From Litchfieldia stipae (GTDB lineage: Bacteria; Bacillota; Bacilli; Bacillales; Bacillaceae_L): a stretch of 64,000 nucleotides of DNA. Position 1 is the stretch's first letter, and each line of letters opens with the position of its first letter. Shown piece by piece: positions 26,866 through 35,479 of this stretch. The notes under the pieces are model-generated. The model had not been told where the DNA came from. It searched no databases and saw only the letters and a list, made by a program, of their open reading frames with translations. The translations under genes and the position numbers were made by a program. The stretch lies in NCBI RefSeq assembly GCF_014837155.1, contig NZ_JACYHA010000002.1, forward strand, positions 124,001 through 188,000, in the 5' to 3' direction.

Positions 26866-26931
26866 ACTCTTCCACTTATGGCAACTTCTTGAAATTTAAT
26901 GATTCATTCTTTCATTTATTTTGTAAAGCGT

Positions 26932-26937
26932 TATAAT
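26932..26937 (+). promoter_or_regulatory. Possible -10 box for the aspartate/alanine-type transporter gene
   Basis: A TATAAT hexamer about 55 bases before the GTG start. Upstream T-rich hexamers at the expected distance (TTTCAT, 16 bases) are a weak -35 match, so this is tentative. Confidence 0.35.
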
Positions 26938-26990
26938 GTTTAACATTAGATATGTATTTATTGTTTTACTAGAATTTGGAGGCAGCAATT

Positions 26991-28589
26991 GTGGAATTTA
27001 TTTTACATTTATTAGAAGAGCCACTTTTATTGTTATTTGTTATATTATTCTTAGGATCTTGGTTAGGACAAACTAAGATTAAGGGGCTAAGCTTAGGCTC
27101 TGCCGGAGTGCTTTTAGTTGCAATGACATTTGGACATTTTGGTTTTCAAGTATCTTCTATTGTACAAAATTTTGGATTAAGCTTATTTATAGTTGCAGTT
27201 GGACTTCAAGCTGGTCCTCGTTTTTTTCGTATGATTCGCTCGTCTGGACTAATTTTCGGAATCATTTCCATCATTATTATTATTGTAGCCGCAATAACGA
27301 CAATTATTGTGTCAAAAGTCTTCCATTTATCTCCTGCCTTAAGTATTGGGATTATGACTGGTGCATTAACAAGTACCCCCGGTCTTGCAGCTGCACTACA
27401 AGCAACGAATGATCCAATTGCTTCAGTGGGTTATGGAATTGCCTACCCATTTGGTGTGTTAGCAGTTGTCTTATTTGTTCAACTATTGCCCAGAGTAGTA
27501 AGAGTTAATTTGATGGAGGATTTACAAAGAAAAAACAACCCGGTAAAAAATGAAACCTCACCAGAAATGATGACAATTGAAGTAGCTAACCCTGAAATAA
27601 ATAAGCGAACATTGAAGGAACTGAAATTTCAGAAGAAGCATGATGTAGTAATCAGTCGGGTAATTCGAGGAGATCGGAATATCATTGCTTTGAATGATAC
27701 AGTTATTTTGAAGGGAGATTTACTTGTAACAGTTGGGGCTCAATCTGAATTAGAGAAGTTTTGTAGTTTTGTTGGTGTGAAGGTAGCAACAAAGCTTAAA
27801 AATGTAGACCATATAAAACTGCGTAAAGTAACAGTAGATTCTGATGAAGCGATTGGTAAATCATTAAAGGAATTGAATTTGAGACGAAATTTTGGTGTGA
27901 CTGTTACTCGCTTTGAACGAGCTGGAATTGAATATAGTCAAAATGCAAGAATTCGATTTGAACGTGGCGATGTTCTTACGATTGTTAGTAGTGAGGATCG
28001 GCTAAATGATGTAGAAAAACTCTTCACTCGAAAAACATTTACAGTCACAAATGTGCATATATTTTCACTTAGCATCATTCTTTTAGTTGGTATCCTTCTA
28101 GGTATGGTGCCGATTCCCCTCCCTGGATTAGGCACCATTACTTTGGGGGTAGCAGGAGGCCCGTTATTTGTTGCACTAATTATTGGTCATTTTGGTAAAT
28201 TGGGTCCAATACAAGCTAGGTATTATCAGCCTTCAAATGCAGTTATCCGTGATATTGGTCTTGCTTTGTTTCTTGCAGGAGCTGGAACGACAGCTGGACA
28301 AGGGATAGTAACTGTTATTCAGGAGGAGGGAATTAACTTATTAATCGGAGGTGCATTAATCACGCTACTACCGATGATTATCGGTTTCCTAATAGCTAGG
28401 AAACTATTTCATTTAAGCATTGTCCATTCTTTGGGTGCCCTTTGTGGTGGGATGACGAGTACCCCAGGACTTGGTTCGGTCAATCAACTCATTGATACAG
28501 AGGATGCAGCCATTGCATATGCAGCTGCATATCCTTTTGCACTCATCCTTGTGGCTATCACATCACAGTTGTTGATTTTCTTCTTATAA
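26991..28589 (+). CDS. Aspartate:alanine exchanger-like transporter with RCK_C domains
   Basis: A protein of about 532 residues of the AAE/YidE family. Two membrane halves flank a cytoplasmic middle (about residues 190-350) with two TrkA-C (RCK_C) regulatory domains. Each half carries the duplicated family motif: GIMTGALTSTPGLAAALQ in the first and GALCGGMTSTPGLGSVNQ in the second. Substrate is likely an acidic amino acid or dicarboxylate, but is unproven. GTG at 26991 is chosen because GGAGG ends 8 bases before it; the TTG at 26976 overlaps that ribosome site and is rejected. Confidence 0.87.
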   Translation: MEFILHLLEEPLLLLFVILFLGSWLGQTKIKGLSLGSAGVLLVAMTFGHFGFQVSSIVQNFGLSLFIVAVGLQAGPRFFRMIRSSGLIFGIISIIIIIVAAITTIIVSKVFHLSPALSIGIMTGALTSTPGLAAALQATNDPIASVGYGIAYPFGVLAVVLFVQLLPRVVRVNLMEDLQRKNNPVKNETSPEMMTIEVANPEINKRTLKELKFQKKHDVVISRVIRGDRNIIALNDTVILKGDLLVTVGAQSELEKFCSFVGVKVATKLKNVDHIKLRKVTVDSDEAIGKSLKELNLRRNFGVTVTRFERAGIEYSQNARIRFERGDVLTIVSSEDRLNDVEKLFTRKTFTVTNVHIFSLSIILLVGILLGMVPIPLPGLGTITLGVAGGPLFVALIIGHFGKLGPIQARYYQPSNAVIRDIGLALFLAGAGTTAGQGIVTVIQEEGINLLIGGALITLLPMIIGFLIARKLFHLSIVHSLGALCGGMTSTPGLGSVNQLIDTEDAAIAYAAAYPFALILVAITSQLLIFFL

Positions 28590-28593
28590 TAGA

Positions 28594-28622
28594 AGCTCCC
28601 TACCCAAATGGGCTAGGGAGCT
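28594..28622. terminator. Bidirectional terminator between transporter and lhgO
   Basis: Inverted repeat AGCTCCCTA / TAGGGAGCT around a short loop sits exactly between two convergent stops (28589 and 28625). The flanks are A/T-rich but the T-run is short. Confidence 0.7.
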
Positions 28623-28624
28623 AT

Positions 28625-29833
28625 TTATACTGTGATGAGTGACTGTGGATTTTCTAGGTATTCTACGATTTCTTCTCCGATTGATAATGAAGCCGTTGCT
28701 GCTGGAGAAGGTGCATTGCAAACATGGATGGATCTATTACCTCTAATCATTTTAAAATCGTCTAATAGTTCACCCTCATTTGTTAAAGCTTGAGCTCTGA
28801 CACCAGCATTAGAAGGAATTAAATCATCGATTTGAACGGCAGGTACTAATTTTTGAACGGCAGTTAAGAATTGCTTTTTATTGATCGATCGATACATTTC
28901 ACCCATACCATATGTTAAGTTCTTCTTCGCAATTTGCCAGAACGGTGGATATGTCATGACTTCAAAAAAATCTTTCATATTAAAATCTGTTTTTTTGTAA
29001 CCTTCACGCTTAAACGCTAATACTGCATTCGGCCCGACATGGATGCTTCCATCTATCATTCTAGTAAGATGAACACCAAGAAATGGAAACTTCGGATTAG
29101 GAACGGGATAGATTAGATTGTTCACTAAATTCTTCTTTTCATCCTTCAGTTCAAAGTATTCTCCTCTGAAAGGAATAATCTTCAATTGTGGGTCAATCCC
29201 TTGAAGCTTTACCATACGATCACTAAATAAACCAGCACAGTTAATTAAATAGGATGTATGAAAAGTTCCGTTACTTGTTTCTAGCACAATTTCTTTTTCT
29301 TGTTCAATGATGTTTTCTACTTTTGTATTGGTTTTGAGTTCTCCACCATTTTCTAAAATGTAACGAACCATAGATTGAGCGACTTTTTTATAGTTTACAA
29401 TGCCTGCTGTTGGGACATGAATGGCTGCTATTCCTGCAACATTTGGTTCATATTCCTTCATTTCTTCGATCCCTATTTTCTTTATGGAAAGGCCATTTTT
29501 TAAGCCACGATGATAGAGATTATCCATATGAAGGAGTTCTTCTTGATCAGTAGCTACAATTAATTTCCCACAAATCTCAAATTCTATTTCATTTTGTTGA
29601 CAGAAATTGATTAAAGTTCTAGAGCCTTCTTGAGCAAGTCTAGCTTTTAGACTGCCAGGTTTATAATAAATACCTGAGTGGATGACTCCACTATTTCTCC
29701 CAGTTTGGTGAGCGGCGACGGTTTCTTCTTTTTCAACTATTAATATTTTCGCATGTGGATATTTCTTTTTGAGTGCGTATGCTGTTGAAAGTCCTACAAT
29801 CCCTCCACCTATGACAATATAATCGTATAACAT
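28625..29833 (-). CDS. lhgO: L-2-hydroxyglutarate oxidase
   Basis: An FAD-dependent oxidoreductase of about 402 residues (DAO fold). The N-terminal YDYIVIGGGIVGLSTAYALKK is the dinucleotide-binding loop; AAHQTGRNSGVIHSGIYY near residue 44 and the C-terminal GVRAQAL / NAPSPAATASLSIGEEI are hallmarks of LhgO. It oxidises L-2-hydroxyglutarate to 2-oxoglutarate, feeding electrons to the quinone pool. The ATG at 29833 has AGGGGGAAG before it; the 48-residue longer reading would overlap the GntR gene and lacks homology. It sits next to the organic-acid island, so its substrate may be delivered by that pathway. Confidence 0.9.
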   Translation of the reverse strand: MLYDYIVIGGGIVGLSTAYALKKKYPHAKILIVEKEETVAAHQTGRNSGVIHSGIYYKPGSLKARLAQEGSRTLINFCQQNEIEFEICGKLIVATDQEELLHMDNLYHRGLKNGLSIKKIGIEEMKEYEPNVAGIAAIHVPTAGIVNYKKVAQSMVRYILENGGELKTNTKVENIIEQEKEIVLETSNGTFHTSYLINCAGLFSDRMVKLQGIDPQLKIIPFRGEYFELKDEKKNLVNNLIYPVPNPKFPFLGVHLTRMIDGSIHVGPNAVLAFKREGYKKTDFNMKDFFEVMTYPPFWQIAKKNLTYGMGEMYRSINKKQFLTAVQKLVPAVQIDDLIPSNAGVRAQALTNEGELLDDFKMIRGNRSIHVCNAPSPAATASLSIGEEIVEYLENPQSLITV

Positions 29834-29857
29834 CAACTTCCCCCTTTTTTCAAACAA

Positions 29858-29884
29858 AGCTGTCCCCGAAATTCGTGAACAGCT
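29858..29884 (-). terminator. Hairpin between gntR and lhgO
   Basis: Imperfect inverted repeat AGCTGTcCcCGAA / TTCGtGaACAGCT with T residues following on the minus strand. It could attenuate transcription from the regulator gene into lhgO. Confidence 0.45.
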
Positions 29885-29921
29885 GATTGTGACATATGTC
29901 GTATTTAAAGTAGGGTATTTG

Positions 29922-30599
29922 CTACTGATTTGCTTGATTTTCTTCTTCAATTGATTTTTCTGTTGCTTTCCAAGCATTATAGATATGTTTCTCGGTTATT
30001 GCTTGAGCAAGTTCAGCATCCTTAGATATGATTGCTTTTGCAATTTCTCGATGCTCCACCATCGCTTGGTTCTTACGTTCTTTGAAATTGGTCCAGTTAG
30101 ATGCCCGAGCAACCGCAATTGGAATTGATAAGCTATCTAACATTTTTGTTAACATATCGTTTTTGGCAATTTGGCAAATCATTTGATGAAATTCCACATT
30201 TTTCTTGGCAATTTCTTTATATTGTTCATGTTCTTTTTCTCGATCATATACTTCTTCCATTCCAATTAAGAATTCTTTGAATAGTTCTAGCTCTTGATCA
30301 GTGGCATTTAAGGCAGCTAATTTGGCGGCGAGACCTTCTAAAACAATTCTAATTTGGTGAAAATCTTGAACATCCTTCTTCGTTAATTTCTTCACCGTAA
30401 TTCCTTTATGAGGAGTAAGACTAACTAAGCCTTCCGCTTCTAATCGGTGAACCGCATCTCGAACAGGTGTTCTACTTACTTCTAACTCATTTGCTAATGA
30501 TATTTCTGTCAGTTTATCACCGGGTTTGTATATACCTGATAAAATATTACTCTTTAGTTCTTCATACACATATTCTGTCATCGTCTTTGGTTTATTCAT
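29922..30599 (-). CDS. GntR-family regulator, FCD (VanR-type) subfamily
   Basis: A 225-residue regulator. A winged helix occupies residues 10-75 (YKPGDKLTEISLANELEVSRTPVRDAVHRLEAEGLVSL) and an all-helical FCD ligand domain the rest (VEFHQMICQIAKND with metal-type His). It lies between lhgO and the CoA-transferase/Tct operon, same strand. VanR-type FCD regulators generally bind TTGTATACAA-like palindromes; three such sites precede the operon at 37.5 kb, so it is the natural candidate repressor. That link is inferred. Start ATG at 30599 has AAGGAA upstream. Confidence 0.85.
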   Translation of the reverse strand: MNKPKTMTEYVYEELKSNILSGIYKPGDKLTEISLANELEVSRTPVRDAVHRLEAEGLVSLTPHKGITVKKLTKKDVQDFHQIRIVLEGLAAKLAALNATDQELELFKEFLIGMEEVYDREKEHEQYKEIAKKNVEFHQMICQIAKNDMLTKMLDSLSIPIAVARASNWTNFKERKNQAMVEHREIAKAIISKDAELAQAITEKHIYNAWKATEKSIEEENQANQ

Positions 30600-30701
30600 T
30601 TGCTACCATTCCTTCTCATCTACTCCGATATCTTATCCTTTATATTATAGAATATCGTTTCAATTTCCAATGATTTTGCTAAATTCCCCCTTAAAATATC
30701 T

Positions 30702-31904
30702 TTAATAAGGTTGTTGCTCAAAGGAATTGATAACACCATTTTTAGAGAGTTGATCAATTTCTCCTATGTTGTATCCCAATTCTTTAAGGATGATTTCTGT
30801 ATGTTCTCCTAACCTAGGAGGGAGGCTTCTTGCTTTCCCTGGTGTTCGAGATAGTTTTACAGGTATTCCTAGCATTTTGACTGGCTGACCTGTTTGAGGG
30901 GTCATTTCAATCACCATCTCACGTTCCAACACATGTGGATCTGTTAATACATCAGAAAATTTATTAACTGGTCCACATGGAATTCGAGCATTTTCAATTA
31001 AGGTAACCCATTCTTGTACGGTTTTTTTCTTAAATAATTCATCTAGCATTGAGATCAATAATTCACGATGTTCAAGTCTTTTTGAATTTGTCGCAAATTT
31101 TTCATCTCTAAACTCTTCTATATTCACGGTATCTACGAATGCTTCCCATAATTTATCATTTCCTACTGCTAAAATAAAGTAACCATCTGACGCCTCAAAC
31201 ACTTGATATGGAACGATATTTGGATGAGCCGCTCCAAGTGGTTCAGGATCTTCATTTGTCGCAAAGTAGTTCCCTGCAAGATAAGTTTGCCAAGAAATCA
31301 TCGTGTCTAAAAGAGAGGCATCTATCCATTGGCCAGTATTCGATCTCTCTCTTTCCCATAGTGCTGTTAAGATACCGAATGCTGCCCACATTCCAGAGCC
31401 AATGTCTGCCAAGGAATAGCCGGCTTTCACAGGAGCTTTCCCTTTTTCACCAGTTACAGACATGAGCCCACCCATACCTTGAGCTAATACATCATATCCT
31501 GGTTTATGAGCATAGCTACCTGTTTGGCCAAATCCTGAAATAGAACATAAGATAATGCGAGGGTTCGTTGCCTTTAATGTCTCATAACCTATTCCTAAAC
31601 GATTAATCGTACCTGGACGGAAATTCTCGACAACAACGTCTGCATTTTTTACTAATTCTAGCAGAATTTCTTTCCCCTTTTCTTCTTTTAGATTTAGTAC
31701 GATGCTTTTCTTATTTCGATTTATACTTGTATAATAGGCACTTTCTTCGTTAATAAATGGAGGTCCCCATTTTCTTGTATCATCACCTGATGGACTCTCA
31801 ATCTTAATCACTTCAGCACCCATATCTGCAAGTGTCATTGTACAATAAGGTCCACTCAAAATTCTTGTTAAATCTATGATTTTAATTCCTTCAAGAGGTA
31901 ACAT
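30702..31904 (-). CDS. CaiB/BaiF (class III) CoA-transferase
   Basis: A 400-residue family III CoA-transferase. LEGIKIIDLTRILSGPYCTMTLADMGAEVIKIE is the typical N-terminus; KPGYDVLAQGMGGLMSVTG near residue 145 holds the catalytic Asp region, and GPVNKFSDVLTDPHV closes the family pattern. It moves CoA between a donor acyl-CoA and a carboxylic acid. It overlaps tctA by 14 bases and is the last gene of a seven-gene operon that begins with a second CaiB-type enzyme at 37487. Two such genes may form a hetero-oligomer or act on two steps. Substrate unknown. Confidence 0.88.
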   Translation of the reverse strand: MLPLEGIKIIDLTRILSGPYCTMTLADMGAEVIKIESPSGDDTRKWGPPFINEESAYYTSINRNKKSIVLNLKEEKGKEILLELVKNADVVVENFRPGTINRLGIGYETLKATNPRIILCSISGFGQTGSYAHKPGYDVLAQGMGGLMSVTGEKGKAPVKAGYSLADIGSGMWAAFGILTALWERERSNTGQWIDASLLDTMISWQTYLAGNYFATNEDPEPLGAAHPNIVPYQVFEASDGYFILAVGNDKLWEAFVDTVNIEEFRDEKFATNSKRLEHRELLISMLDELFKKKTVQEWVTLIENARIPCGPVNKFSDVLTDPHVLEREMVIEMTPQTGQPVKMLGIPVKLSRTPGKARSLPPRLGEHTEIILKELGYNIGEIDQLSKNGVINSFEQQPY

Positions 31905-33426
31905 CTATTCCACTTCCTTTATCTTTTTTCTTATCGATATACCCTTTGATGATTGGGAAAATTAAGATCAAGAGTAACAGAATAAATAGTGTTAATGAAA
32001 CGGGACGCGTAACAAAGATTGAAAGATTTCCCCCTGAAGTAATAAGTGATTGTCTTAAAGAGTTTTCAGCTAATGGTCCTAGAACTAGCGCTAGTACCAA
32101 TGCTGCTGGTGAGTAACCATATTGTTTCATCAGAAAACCAATAATACCAGTAGCTAGTAGAATCCATGTTTCAACGATACTTCCATGTATACTAAACGTT
32201 CCGATGATACATAGGATAAGGATTACTGGAGTTAACATGCGATATGGGATTTGAATGATTTTTACAAATAATGGAATAGCTATTATATTCACCAAGAGTA
32301 AAACCATATTTCCTAAATACATGCTACTAATTAAGCCCCATGCAAAATCAGGATTTTGTTCCATTAATAGTGGTCCTGGTTGTAATCCCCACATGAGAAA
32401 TGCACCAAGTAAAACTGCTGTAGAACCTGATCCAGGGATTCCTAGTGTTAATAGTGGAATCATAGCACCAGCAGAAGCTGCATTATTTGCGGATTCAGGT
32501 CCAGCTAAGCCTGCCATTGCCCCTTTTCCAAATTTTTCTGGAGTTTTAGACAATTTTTTCTCAACTGAATAAGACATTAAGGAAGCAACAGTTGCTCCTG
32601 CACCAGGTAGAACTCCAACAACGAATCCAATGATAGAACCACGTATAACTGTAAATTTACACTCTAAATAATCTTTAACGGATGGCCAGAATTGACTGCC
32701 ACGATAAGAGAATTTAATAATCTCTTTCTTTTCTTTTTCTTTGTGTAATCCGGTGTAGACGCAGTGAAACAATTCTCCTAATCCAAATAATCCAATTGCC
32801 ACTGGTACGAAGTCGATTCCGTTTATTAATTCAGCTGATCCGAATGTAAAACGCTGCATACCAGAAACAACATCTACTCCAACAGTAGCAATGGCTAATC
32901 CTAATAGAGCTGAGACAACACCGTTTCGTTTATTCTCACCTGTCATAATCGTAATTGTTAATAGTCCAATCACCATAAGCATGAAATATTCTGGTGGCCC
33001 AAATGATATGGCAACTTCAGCAAATAAAGGTGCTAAGGAGCAAATAAGGATTACCCCAATTGTCCCACCAATAAAGGAAGCAACTGCTTGCATGACAAGT
33101 GCGGGGCCGGCCCTTCCTTGTTTAGCTAGTGGATACCCATCTAATGTACTTGCTACAGTGGCTGACTCTCCTGGAGTATTAATTAAGATAGAAGTGATTG
33201 TTCCACCGTACATCGAACCATAATAGATTCCAGCTAGCATAATGATAGCCGTTGTTGGGTGTAAAGAGAACGTTAAAGGTAATAGAATGGCAATCCCTGC
33301 AGACGGTCCAAAACCAGGGAAGATACCAACGATCATTCCAACAAAAGCACCGATCACTAAAAATAATATATTTGTTGGAGTAACAGCAACTTCAAATCCA
33401 TGCATCAAATTTGATAAAAATTCCAT
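31891..33426 (-). CDS. tctA: Tripartite tricarboxylate transporter large permease TctA
   Basis: A 511-residue membrane protein with about 11-12 hydrophobic segments. The TctA signatures GIFPGFGPSAGIAILLPLTF near residue 36, GSMYGGTITSILINTPGE near 70 and GVLPGAGATVASLMSYSVEKK near 275 are clear, as is GIPGSGSTAVLLGAFLMWGLQPGP. With TctB and TctC it imports carboxylates using the ion gradient. It lies 22 bases after tctB. Substrate cannot be deduced from TctA. Confidence 0.93.
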   Translation of the reverse strand: MEFLSNLMHGFEVAVTPTNILFLVIGAFVGMIVGIFPGFGPSAGIAILLPLTFSLHPTTAIIMLAGIYYGSMYGGTITSILINTPGESATVASTLDGYPLAKQGRAGPALVMQAVASFIGGTIGVILICSLAPLFAEVAISFGPPEYFMLMVIGLLTITIMTGENKRNGVVSALLGLAIATVGVDVVSGMQRFTFGSAELINGIDFVPVAIGLFGLGELFHCVYTGLHKEKEKKEIIKFSYRGSQFWPSVKDYLECKFTVIRGSIIGFVVGVLPGAGATVASLMSYSVEKKLSKTPEKFGKGAMAGLAGPESANNAASAGAMIPLLTLGIPGSGSTAVLLGAFLMWGLQPGPLLMEQNPDFAWGLISSMYLGNMVLLLVNIIAIPLFVKIIQIPYRMLTPVILILCIIGTFSIHGSIVETWILLATGIIGFLMKQYGYSPAALVLALVLGPLAENSLRQSLITSGGNLSIFVTRPVSLTLFILLLLILIFPIIKGYIDKKKDKGSGIDVTS

Positions 33427-33448
33427 AGTGTTCCTCCCGAATTAAGAA

Positions 33449-33907
33449 TCAAAAAATTCCTAAGAATCCTTTTGGTATTCCTGCATTTAACCAAACCTCA
33501 AAAAGGAGATATATTAACGTTGGTAACACTAAACTGACAAGGATATTTTGCAAATGCTTCCCACGATTAAAAACAAAGATAATCGCGAATACGAAGAGGA
33601 TCATTGAAAGTAGTCCACCCAAAACCTTTAGTAACAAGATCGTTATGGCAATAGTAATAATTATGAAAATTACATCTTTGCTGTAGTTTGCTTCAGTATG
33701 ATGATTTTCATTTGATTTTTTCTTATATTGAAATTCTCTTACATCTTTGTACAAGGTAATCCCAGTAAAGATGATAAGAAAGACTCCGATAATGATTGGA
33801 AGAAAGCCTGCACCAGGTCTTCCATCCTTGAAAAAAGTAAGTCCTAAACCAATCTGGGTATACGCCAGAGAAAAAATGAATAAAAAAGCAGAGAATGCTA
33901 GTTTCAT
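33449..33907 (-). CDS. tctB: Tripartite tricarboxylate transporter small permease TctB
   Basis: A 152-residue protein with four hydrophobic segments, typical of TctB. DGRPGAGFLPIIIGVFLIIFTG near residue 27 is the family motif. It is the poorly conserved small membrane subunit that pairs with TctA. A hairpin at 33932-33971 separates it from the highly expressed binding-protein gene. Confidence 0.88.
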   Translation of the reverse strand: MKLAFSAFLFIFSLAYTQIGLGLTFFKDGRPGAGFLPIIIGVFLIIFTGITLYKDVREFQYKKKSNENHHTEANYSKDVIFIIITIAITILLLKVLGGLLSMILFVFAIIFVFNRGKHLQNILVSLVLPTLIYLLFEVWLNAGIPKGFLGIF

Positions 33908-33931
33908 TTCATCACCCTTTTAATAAAGTGG

Positions 33932-33971
33932 TTTCGGTTGTAACGAATGATTTCTTATGCTACAACCGAAA
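33932..33971 (-). terminator. Intercistronic hairpin between tctC and tctB
   Basis: A perfect 11-bp stem, TTTCGGTTGTA / TACAACCGAAA, encloses an 18-base loop between the stop of tctC and the start of tctB. There is no strong T-run, so an mRNA-stabilising or partial-attenuation role that keeps the binding protein in excess is more likely than full termination. Confidence 0.6.
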
Positions 33972-33980
33972 GTTTAAATA

Positions 33981-34970
33981 CTATTTCTTCTCTTCAATCG
34001 CACCGATTTCTAGTAGAATATCTTCAAATGTATGATGTGTTTCAGCTAAGTAGCTTCCAAATTCATCGCCAAACAGTTGATAGTCAGTTAAACTATTTTC
34101 TTCAATATATTTTTTCCACTCAGGTTTTTCTACTACTACTTTTAACGTTTCTACCCACCACTCTTGAACTTCTTTAGGGACATCTCCAGCTAAGATTACT
34201 CCTCGAGGCATTGGAAGTGAAACCTCATAACCAGACTCTATTAGTGTTGGGACATCAGGTAACTGTGGAATGCGTTTTTGACCAGAGAATGCTAACGCTT
34301 TCATTTTACCACCTTGAATTTGTCCAATCGTTTCAGCAGGATTTGCCATTATAGCATCAACACTTTTTGATAGTAGACCTGATGTAAGCTCTCCTCCCCC
34401 TTGGAATGGGACATACTCAAACTCAAAATCTGCTTGATCAGCTAGTAATTTAGGAATCATCATGTCAACATTAACTGCACCAATTCCTCCTATTGACAAA
34501 GTTTTGCCACTTTTTGCAGCATTAATAAAATCTTCTAATGTATTAAACTCTGAATCTTCATTAACAAGCATAACCATGTCATCAGTAGCTAGCAAAGCAA
34601 CAGGGGTAAATGATTCATGACTAAACGGGACATCAGATACTAATGGAGTATTAATAAAACTTCCACTAGTTGAACTGATTTGATATGGATCACCTTTTTT
34701 TGAATTCAAGTATCCCCATCCTACGGCTCCACTTCCACCCTCACGATTTTCTGGAACAATATCATTTGGGTACAGATCATATTGATTGATGATATCAATA
34801 ATTGTACGGGACATAATATCATTTCCACCGCCTGGACCGAATGCAATCGTCCAATTCAATGTTTTTTCTGGATAATTATCAGTATTTCCACCACCAGATT
34901 GTTCACTATTGCAAGCTGTAAGCGTTATCAATAATACCAAGGCGACAAACGATAAAAGGACTTTTTTCAT
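33981..34970 (-). CDS. tctC: Tripartite tricarboxylate transporter binding lipoprotein TctC
   Basis: A Bug/TctC-family solute-binding protein of about 329 residues. A lipoprotein signal with LTAC lies near residue 20, followed by YPEKTLNWTIAFGPGGGNDIMSR, the conserved first beta-alpha unit of the family, and VPFQGGGELTSGLLSKSVDAIMANP. It captures a carboxylate outside the membrane for TctAB. ATG at 34970 follows GGAGGT at 6 bases. It is the middle gene of the CoA-transferase operon, so the imported acid is probably what the CoA-transferases activate. Confidence 0.92.
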   Translation of the reverse strand: MKKVLLSFVALVLLITLTACNSEQSGGGNTDNYPEKTLNWTIAFGPGGGNDIMSRTIIDIINQYDLYPNDIVPENREGGSGAVGWGYLNSKKGDPYQISSTSGSFINTPLVSDVPFSHESFTPVALLATDDMVMLVNEDSEFNTLEDFINAAKSGKTLSIGGIGAVNVDMMIPKLLADQADFEFEYVPFQGGGELTSGLLSKSVDAIMANPAETIGQIQGGKMKALAFSGQKRIPQLPDVPTLIESGYEVSLPMPRGVILAGDVPKEVQEWWVETLKVVVEKPEWKKYIEENSLTDYQLFGDEFGSYLAETHHTFEDILLEIGAIEEKK

Positions 34971-35050
34971 TACCATACCTCCTATGTTATCCTATTTTAT
35001 TTATATTTCTAATATTCAGAAATAAATTCTCGTAGTAAGGATAGATTATA

Positions 35051-35476
35051 TTAATCTATCCTATACCATGTTGCGTTTGCAATCGCGAGTAATTTGCCAT
35101 CCTCATTGGACATACTTGACTCAATCGCAACTATGCTTTTGCCTTTTTTGATAAAGGACGCCTGGCATTTTACTATTCCTTTTGATACAGATCTTAAGTA
35201 TTGTGTTTTCATTTCTAGGGTTACAGCTGTTCCAAGAAATCTTTTGCAGAGATGACCCATTGAAACATCTAGTGCGAATGCAATTACTCCACCATGCAAG
35301 AATCCTTGAGGATTATACATATAATCTTCCACTGGGAATTGAACCACACAGGTTTCTGTTTCCTCTGCATAAGATATATCAAGCTGATAGAATTTCGCTA
35401 AGAAATACTTTCCAAATTCCTGTTCATGAGTTTCGAGGGCTTCATCTACAATTGTTCTAACGCGATCTTTATTCAT
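35051..35476 (-). CDS. PaaI-family hotdog thioesterase
   Basis: A 141-residue single hotdog domain. NPQGFLHGGVIAFALDVSMGH carries the HGG-x-x-x-x-x-x-D active-site pattern of PaaI-type acyl-CoA thioesterases. It starts 3 bases after the crotonase-fold gene, indicating coupling. In this operon it would release CoA from a pathway intermediate or rescue stalled CoA esters. Specific substrate unknown. Confidence 0.83.
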   Translation of the reverse strand: MNKDRVRTIVDEALETHEQEFGKYFLAKFYQLDISYAEETETCVVQFPVEDYMYNPQGFLHGGVIAFALDVSMGHLCKRFLGTAVTLEMKTQYLRSVSKGIVKCQASFIKKGKSIVAIESSMSNEDGKLLAIANATWYRID

Positions 35477-35479
35477 ACA

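Noticed and set aside
26976-26990. TTG start for the aspartate/alanine-type transporter
   Set aside because: It overlaps the GGAGG ribosome site that is correctly spaced for the GTG at 26991.
29834-29977. A 48-residue N-terminal extension of LhgO
   Set aside because: It overlaps the GntR gene, is not FAD-oxidase-like, and a good ribosome site precedes the ATG at 29833.
32255-33445. Open frames on the plus strand opposite tctA
   Set aside because: They mirror the antisense of a conserved membrane gene, rich in Pro and Ile as expected from complemented hydrophobic codons, and have no ribosome sites.
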